Positions 38,297-40,570 of a stretch of DNA of 40,570 bases are shown here, in pieces; position 1 is the first letter of the stretch; every line of letters starts with the position of its first letter. Origin of the DNA: Desulfosarcina sp. GTDB taxonomy: Bacteria; Desulfobacterota; Desulfobacteria; Desulfobacterales; JAFDCJ01. The stretch covers positions 1 through 40,570 of the forward strand of contig JARFPZ010000008.1 in the NCBI GenBank assembly GCA_029288035.1. Direction: 5' to 3'. Under the pieces are notes generated by a model. It was not told where the DNA came from and made no database searches. It saw nothing but the letters and a program-made list of their open reading frames with translations. A program made the translations under genes and the position numbers.

Positions 38297-39079
38297 CTAG
38301 TCCCAGGCACCGATCACATTTTGGTTCAGATCAATCAACGCCCCCGTCATCATTTCAGACTGGTCACTGAGAAGATAGGCGGCCAAATATGCGATATCAA
38401 AGGGCCTTAGAATTCGCCCAAAAGGCTGTTGGGCTTCAGCTTTTTCAAGCCAATTGTCACCCATGCCCATTTGTTTTTGCACGAGGTCTTCATGGGGTGT
38501 GTAGGTCCACGCCATGTTGATGCCGTTGACTCGAATTTTATCAACCCTGAGTGCATGAGCGTTATTTTTCGTCAGCGTGGCCAACGCACCTTTGGATGCG
38601 GAATATGCCATGATATAGGGAGCGCCGCCGTGACTGGTATCACTGATGATGTTAACGATACTGCCACCGTTTTTTTCCCGCTTCATCATCCTGACGACTT
38701 CCCGGGTCAAGATAAACGGGGCTCTGACATTTATCGCAAACAAAAGATCCCAAAGCGCCACGGTCGTGTCTTCAATGGTTCCTCGGCCCGTAAAACCGGC
38801 GGCATTGACCAGCCCCTGAACGCTGCCAAACTTCTGATCGCATACCTGCACAACCCGGCAGCAATCCGCTTCGATGGTCAGATCAGCCTGGACGAATTCA
38901 CAGGCACAACCGATATCAAATATTTCACGGGCGGACGCTTCTCCATTCTCAACATTACGACCACAAATCACGATTCCCTTCGCCCCGCAATCGGCAAGAT
39001 GAAGGGCGATGCCTTTGCCTAGTCCCTGGGTCCCACCCGTCACGATAAATACTTTTTCACCTAGTAAATCGCTATTCAT
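38297..39079 (-). CDS. SDR family oxidoreductase
   Basis: KVFIVTGGTQGLGKGIALHLADCGAKGIVICGR; YSASKGALATLTKNNAHAL. Confidence 0.92.
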   Translation of the reverse strand: MNSDLLGEKVFIVTGGTQGLGKGIALHLADCGAKGIVICGRNVENGEASAREIFDIGCACEFVQADLTIEADCCRVVQVCDQKFGSVQGLVNAAGFTGRGTIEDTTVALWDLLFAINVRAPFILTREVVRMMKREKNGGSIVNIISDTSHGGAPYIMAYSASKGALATLTKNNAHALRVDKIRVNGINMAWTYTPHEDLVQKQMGMGDNWLEKAEAQQPFGRILRPFDIAYLAAYLLSDQSEMMTGALIDLNQNVIGAWD

Positions 39080-39294
39080 ATCTCCTCGCTAATATTTTGA
39101 GGTTTCATGCCCTTATTGGTCCCGACATCTTTTTTATACCCCAGTTGAGTTAGAAACCAATTGGACACTTGATGCTTTAACAATCCTAACATTCTGAAAT
39201 GATAAATACAATTTACCTAATCAACCAGTCAACCAATAAACTATTCAACGAGGTGTGTGCTCTAAAAACGAATAACAAATAATCAGTAACACGC

Positions 39295-40074
39295 TTAATG
39301 CATCTCCCGTCCACCGGAAACATTGAGCGTGCTGCCGGTGATAAACTCGGCATCGTCCGAAGCCAGAAAGATGACCGCCCGAGCGATATCCACTGGCTGA
39401 GCGATTCTTCCCAAGGGCGTTGGATTGATAAAAAATTCCTGCAGGAAGTCTTCGGGGGCCATCCCTTTGATTTTGGCGGACTGGGCCACGCTCTGCCGAA
39501 TGAGATCCGTGTCCACCGGCCCGGGGCAGACAGCATTGACCGTGATGTTGTGTTTACCGAGTTCAAGGGCGATCGACTGGGTAAACCCGATCACGCCGAA
39601 CTTTGTCGCACAATAGGGGCTGGTCAAGGGTTCACCGGTTTTGCCGGCCATGGACGAAATATTCACGATCCGGCCGTACTGCTGCTCGATCATGGAATGT
39701 GAGACAGCCTGGGTGCAGAGAAACACCCCCTTGAGATTAATGTCCATTAAGGTGTCCCAGGTTTTTTCAGTCAGTTCCGTAATAGCGCCCTTTATGTCGG
39801 TACCCGCATTGTTGACAAGGATATCGATCTTCCCATAGGTCTTTAACGCGGCATCTGCCATTGCCTGCGCGTCGGGTCTTTGGGTTACATCCGTTTTAAT
39901 CGCCAGGGCATCGCCACCCTCTTTTTTTATGCTATCCGCTGTTTCCTGAGCAGCCGCCTGGTTGATGTCCGCCACGACCACCTTTGCGCCTTCTTTGACC
40001 ATATTCACGCATACAGACCTTCCGATACCGGCGCCGCCTCCGGTGACAATCGCTACTCGATCTTTAAATCTCAT
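39295..40074 (-). CDS. SDR family oxidoreductase (FabG-like)
   Basis: RVAIVTGGGAGIGRSVCVNMVKEGAKVVVADI, LVNNAGTDIKG, YCATKFGVIGFTQSIALELGKHNITVNAVCPGPVDTDL. Confidence 0.94.
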   Translation of the reverse strand: MRFKDRVAIVTGGGAGIGRSVCVNMVKEGAKVVVADINQAAAQETADSIKKEGGDALAIKTDVTQRPDAQAMADAALKTYGKIDILVNNAGTDIKGAITELTEKTWDTLMDINLKGVFLCTQAVSHSMIEQQYGRIVNISSMAGKTGEPLTSPYCATKFGVIGFTQSIALELGKHNITVNAVCPGPVDTDLIRQSVAQSAKIKGMAPEDFLQEFFINPTPLGRIAQPVDIARAVIFLASDDAEFITGSTLNVSGGREMH

Positions 40075-40230
40075 CAGAATAAATCTCCTTTAGCTGTTTT
40101 AAATTCTTAACAACGATGTTTTTGCATTTAGTGGTAAAATTTTCCTCTACCAGCAAAGCAGGCTGCTCATAAGATTGCCTAAAATTTAGCTCATTTTTCC
40201 GGTTTATCCAGAGCTGTCGTACTACAATAG

Positions 40231-40570
40231 CTAGTATTCCTCCGGAGAAAGAACAATCTTGATGCCTTTTCCCTGACGCAATAACTCAATGCCCTCGTTA
40301 ATCCGGGACAGAGGCAGCTGATGGGACACAATCCGTTCAAGGGGAAGCTGTCCGCTTTCCATGATTTTGGCAGCTCTACTAAAACTATATCGTCCGATAA
40401 ATCCGCCTAGGATTTTAACTTCCTTCTTTAGCAAAACGCCCACCGGAATCGCGGGCTTTACCGTTTCATCATGGCCGAATTGCATCACCGTGCCGCGGGT
40501 CCCCACCAGTTCGATAGCCTGGGGCAACAAAGGGCCGACGGCTTCCACCACGACATCCGGGCCGCCGTCC
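40231..40570 (-). CDS. zinc-dependent alcohol dehydrogenase, C-terminal part (N-terminus beyond window edge)
   Basis: ...GGPDVVVEAVGPLLPQAIELVGTRGTVMQFGH...ERIVSHQLPLSRINEGIELLRQGKGIKIVLSPEEY; open at the window end. Confidence 0.85.
   Translation of the reverse strand, partial: DGGPDVVVEAVGPLLPQAIELVGTRGTVMQFGHDETVKPAIPVGVLLKKEVKILGGFIGRYSFSRAAKIMESGQLPLERIVSHQLPLSRINEGIELLRQGKGIKIVLSPEEY

Noticed and set aside
38429-39022. 197-aa plus-strand ORF opposite an SDR gene
   Set aside because: Antisense to canonical SDR motifs; shadow ORF.

Overview
Chromosomal window, probably from a Desulfobacterota-type (sulfate-reducer-like) bacterium; the taxon is inferred from gene content and style, not computed. 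The left half (about 1-21.5 kb) is mostly housekeeping and small conserved genes: mnmG (partial), a TIGR01212-type radical SAM protein, DUF1848, dusB, polA, CBS and receiver-domain proteins, an UPF0251/DUF134 regulator plus Mrp ATPase, a Cache/PAS hybrid histidine kinase, a 3-hydroxyacyl-CoA dehydrogenase, selD and a CDP-alcohol phosphatidyltransferase. The right half (about 21.7-40.5 kb) is a sugar-acid/polyol catabolic island: an inosose-dehydrogenase-like Zn-ADH, an AfuABC/FbpABC-like ABC transporter, two PfkB kinases, 6-phosphogluconate dehydrogenase, a LarA-family racemase/epimerase, an UxuB/KduD-like SDR, a UxaE-like epimerase, a URO-D family protein, a TIM-barrel isomerase, two more SDRs and a partial Zn-ADH. 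Main observations: (1) selD is a selenoprotein whose N-terminus is missing from the ORF track because of an in-frame TGA at the catalytic position, with a SECIS-like hairpin 16 nt downstream. (2) The LarA homologue keeps its catalytic residues and lies between gnd and the uxaE/SDR pair, suggesting a uronate -> mannonate -> gluconate -> pentose-phosphate route. (3) Two N-terminal gene stubs are present: an FAD-dependent oxidoreductase stub antisense to the selD tail and an MBL-fold stub after mrp. (4) There is a perfect 23-bp inverted repeat of REPIN type and several other intergenic repeat families. (5) A 75-nt hairpin with mutually exclusive inner stems lies just upstream of a solute-binding-protein gene. 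(6) A 14-bp perfect palindrome sits at the UPF0251/mrp start. No rRNA, tRNA, CRISPR or transposase was found.
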